DNA of 64,000 nt, taken from the NCBI RefSeq assembly GCF_003340555.1, contig NZ_QPLJ01000002.1, forward strand, positions 186,001 through 250,000, in the 5' to 3' direction. Origin of the DNA: Jannaschia formosa. GTDB lineage: Bacteria > Pseudomonadota > Alphaproteobacteria > Rhodobacterales > Rhodobacteraceae. This document shows positions 62,870 through 64,000 of this stretch, one piece after another. The first letter of the stretch is position 1. The number at the start of each line of letters is the position of its first letter. Under the pieces are notes generated by a model. It saw only the letters and a program-made list of their open reading frames with translations. It ran no database searches and was not told the origin of the DNA. The position numbers and the translations under genes were made by a program.

Positions 62870-63330
62870 TCCTCGTGGACGCAGATGCCTGCCCCGTTAA
62901 GCGCGAGATCCAGGAGATCGCGCTGCGCCGCAACGTACCCGCGATCTTCGTCGCCGCGACCTATCTGCGCCTGCCGGAACATCCGCTCTTCAGGATGTTC
63001 GTCGCGGGCGACGCGTTCGACGCCGCCGACGATGCCATCGCGAAGGTGGCCCGGCCCGGCACGGTAACGATCACCGCGGATATCCTGCTGGCCGAGCGGG
63101 TGGTCAAGCTCGGCGCGGCCGCGCTCGACCCGAGAGGACGGGAATACACCTCCGCCACCATCGGCGACACGGTCGCCACCCGCGACCTGATGGCCGAGCT
63201 GCGCCCCGGCATGATGGGCCAGCAGGGCGGCCAGTCGAGCGGCCCGCCCCCCTTCGGCCCCGCCGACCGCGCAGCCTTCCGGAACGGGCTGGACCGCATC
63301 CTCAGCAGGATCGCCAAGGCAGGTGCCTGA
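62866..63330 (+). CDS. DUF188 (YaiI/YqxD) family protein
   Basis: The 154-residue protein has the DUF188 signature MILVDADACPVKREIQEIAL at the N-terminus, with the conserved acidic pair. TVTITADILLAERVVKLGAA and PRGREYTSATIGDTVATRDL follow. The family has a PIN-like nuclease fold but no proven activity. It ends the four-gene overlapping operon and converges on trpE across a hairpin repeat. Confidence 0.9.
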   Translation: MILVDADACPVKREIQEIALRRNVPAIFVAATYLRLPEHPLFRMFVAGDAFDAADDAIAKVARPGTVTITADILLAERVVKLGAAALDPRGREYTSATIGDTVATRDLMAELRPGMMGQQGGQSSGPPPFGPADRAAFRNGLDRILSRIAKAGA

Positions 63331-63370
63331 CCTCCAGAATTCAAATAAAACTGTTCCGGCCTTCCTGTGG

Positions 63371-63417
63371 CCGAAAATACTTCGGGGGGAGCCGAAGGCG
63401 GGGGGCGGAGCCCCCCT
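63371..63417 (-). repeat. Dispersed hairpin repeat, copy D (inverted)
   Basis: Read on the minus strand: GAGGGGGGCTCCGCCCCCCG, CCTTCGGCTCCCCCCGAAGT and ATTTTCGGCC. It has TCC for TCT in the first loop and AAGT for GCAT later compared with copy C. It lies between the convergent DUF188 and trpE genes and abuts the trpE stop. Confidence 0.8.
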
Positions 63418-64000
63418 CTACCGATTGCCGCCGGGCACGAAGCGCCCGGCTTCCTCGGCCGCCATCCGCAGGGCCCGGGACTTGTTGACCGTCTCCTGCC
63501 ATTCGGCGTCGGGATCGCTGTCATGGACGACGCCGCCGCCCGCCTGGACGTAGAGCTTGCCGTCCTTCACCACGCCCGTCCGCAAGGCGATGCACATGTC
63601 CATGTCACCGCCCGCGCTGAAATAGCCGACGCCGCCGCCGTAGATGCCGCGCTTTTCGGGCTCCAGCTCGTCGATGATCTCCATCGCGCGCACCTTGGGC
63701 GCGCCCGAGACCGTCCCCGCCGGCAGGCCCGCAAGAAGCGCCGACAGCGCGTCATGCTCCGGAGAGAGCGTGCCGACGACGTTCGACACGATATGCATGA
63801 CATGGGAATAGCGCTCGACGATGAACTTCTCGGTCGGGTGCACGGTGCCGGTCCTGGCGACCCGGCCCACGTCGTTGCGGCCGAGATCGAGCAGCATCAG
63901 GTGCTCCGCCAGCTCCTTCTCGTCGGCCATCAGCTCCGCCTCGAAGGCGCGGTCGGCCTCGGGCGTGGCGCCGCGCGGCCGGGTCCCGGCGATGGGCCTG
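63418..64000 (-). CDS. trpE: Anthranilate synthase component I, 3' part (continues beyond the window)
   Basis: About 194 C-terminal residues are present. They include [40 protein letters not shown] and [40 protein letters not shown] with IALRT completes the chorismate-binding catalytic domain. The enzyme makes anthranilate from chorismate in tryptophan synthesis. The PIAGTRPRG motif and the length of tail favour TrpE over PabB. The N-terminal Trp-binding region lies outside. Confidence 0.93.
   Translation of the reverse strand, partial: RPIAGTRPRGATPEADRAFEAELMADEKELAEHLMLLDLGRNDVGRVARTGTVHPTEKFIVERYSHVMHIVSNVVGTLSPEHDALSALLAGLPAGTVSGAPKVRAMEIIDELEPEKRGIYGGGVGYFSAGGDMDMCIALRTGVVKDGKLYVQAGGGVVHDSDPDAEWQETVNKSRALRMAAEEAGRFVPGGNR

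Overview
The window is a high-GC stretch of chromosome from an alphaproteobacterium, most likely a Rhodobacterales (Roseobacter/Paracoccaceae-type) organism. This rests on gene content and order read from the sequence: DUF177-rpmF-plsX-fabH-ihfA-merR, acnA beside a divergent ccm cluster, a Shemin-pathway hemA (5-aminolevulinate synthase), a double-length dcd, and a CIRCE-controlled groESL. No database search was possible; all family names are from recognition of protein sequence.

Layout. 1-756: a broken IS5-family transposase next to the tail of an IS630-type transposase. 778-2514: SseB-like protein, uracil-DNA-glycosylase-family protein and a small hypothetical. 2877-4979: promoter, CIRCE and groES-groEL. 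5116-10483: PRC-barrel protein, an amber-interrupted small gene, kpsT/kpsE-like capsule export genes, an MscS channel and a DUF3445 haem enzyme. 10494-17871: dcd, tRNA-Pro(GGG), merR, ihfA, fabH, plsX, rpmF, DUF177, then bamE-like lipoprotein, cupin and msrB. 17944-26759: OlsB-like acyltransferase, Uup-type ABC-F, secreted proteins, cytochrome c, a RAYT transposase relic, an unusual lower-GC membrane gene, parE and a Flp-pilin-like protein. 26969-33854: galE, ccmG-D-C-B-A and acnA. 33955-39645: a methyltransferase, a DUF1223 protein and a LacI-controlled organosulfonate operon (hpsN, Zn-alcohol dehydrogenase, comD, comE). 39706-44695: a complete fructose-type ABC system in the order frcK-A-C-B with divergent frcR. 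44973-54935: HpcH/HpaI aldolase, ispG, RodZ-like protein, hemA, M20 peptidase, EAL protein, TetR, ppk2, coaD. 55654-60142: ilvH and ilvB, separated by two EF-hand genes and a methyltransferase, with a leader-peptide attenuator before ilvB. 60274-64000: a tightly overlapping LysR/aldolase/mutarotase-like/DUF188 operon and the 3' part of trpE.

Functional themes. HpsN, the Zn-dehydrogenase and ComDE would together turn 2,3-dihydroxypropane-1-sulfonate, through sulfolactate and sulfopyruvate, into sulfoacetaldehyde, under a LacI repressor with two operator-like palindromes. The frc genes import and probably phosphorylate a sugar under a ROK regulator. The ccm genes build c-type cytochromes such as the small one at 22056. 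The ilvB leader peptide carries Leu-Val-Ile-Leu ahead of a terminator, as expected of branched-chain amino acid attenuation.

Non-coding structure worth notice: four copies of a dispersed hairpin repeat (17376, 30121, 45762, 63371), a GATCACCC repeat upstream of two minus-strand genes, a 22-bp perfect palindrome upstream of acnA, two abutting perfect palindromes after comE, and an 89-bp duplication between frcC and frcA that creates a coupled mini-ORF. I saw no CRISPR array, prophage or recognisable complete defence system; the best candidate for an undescribed accessory gene is the membrane protein at 23350-24042.
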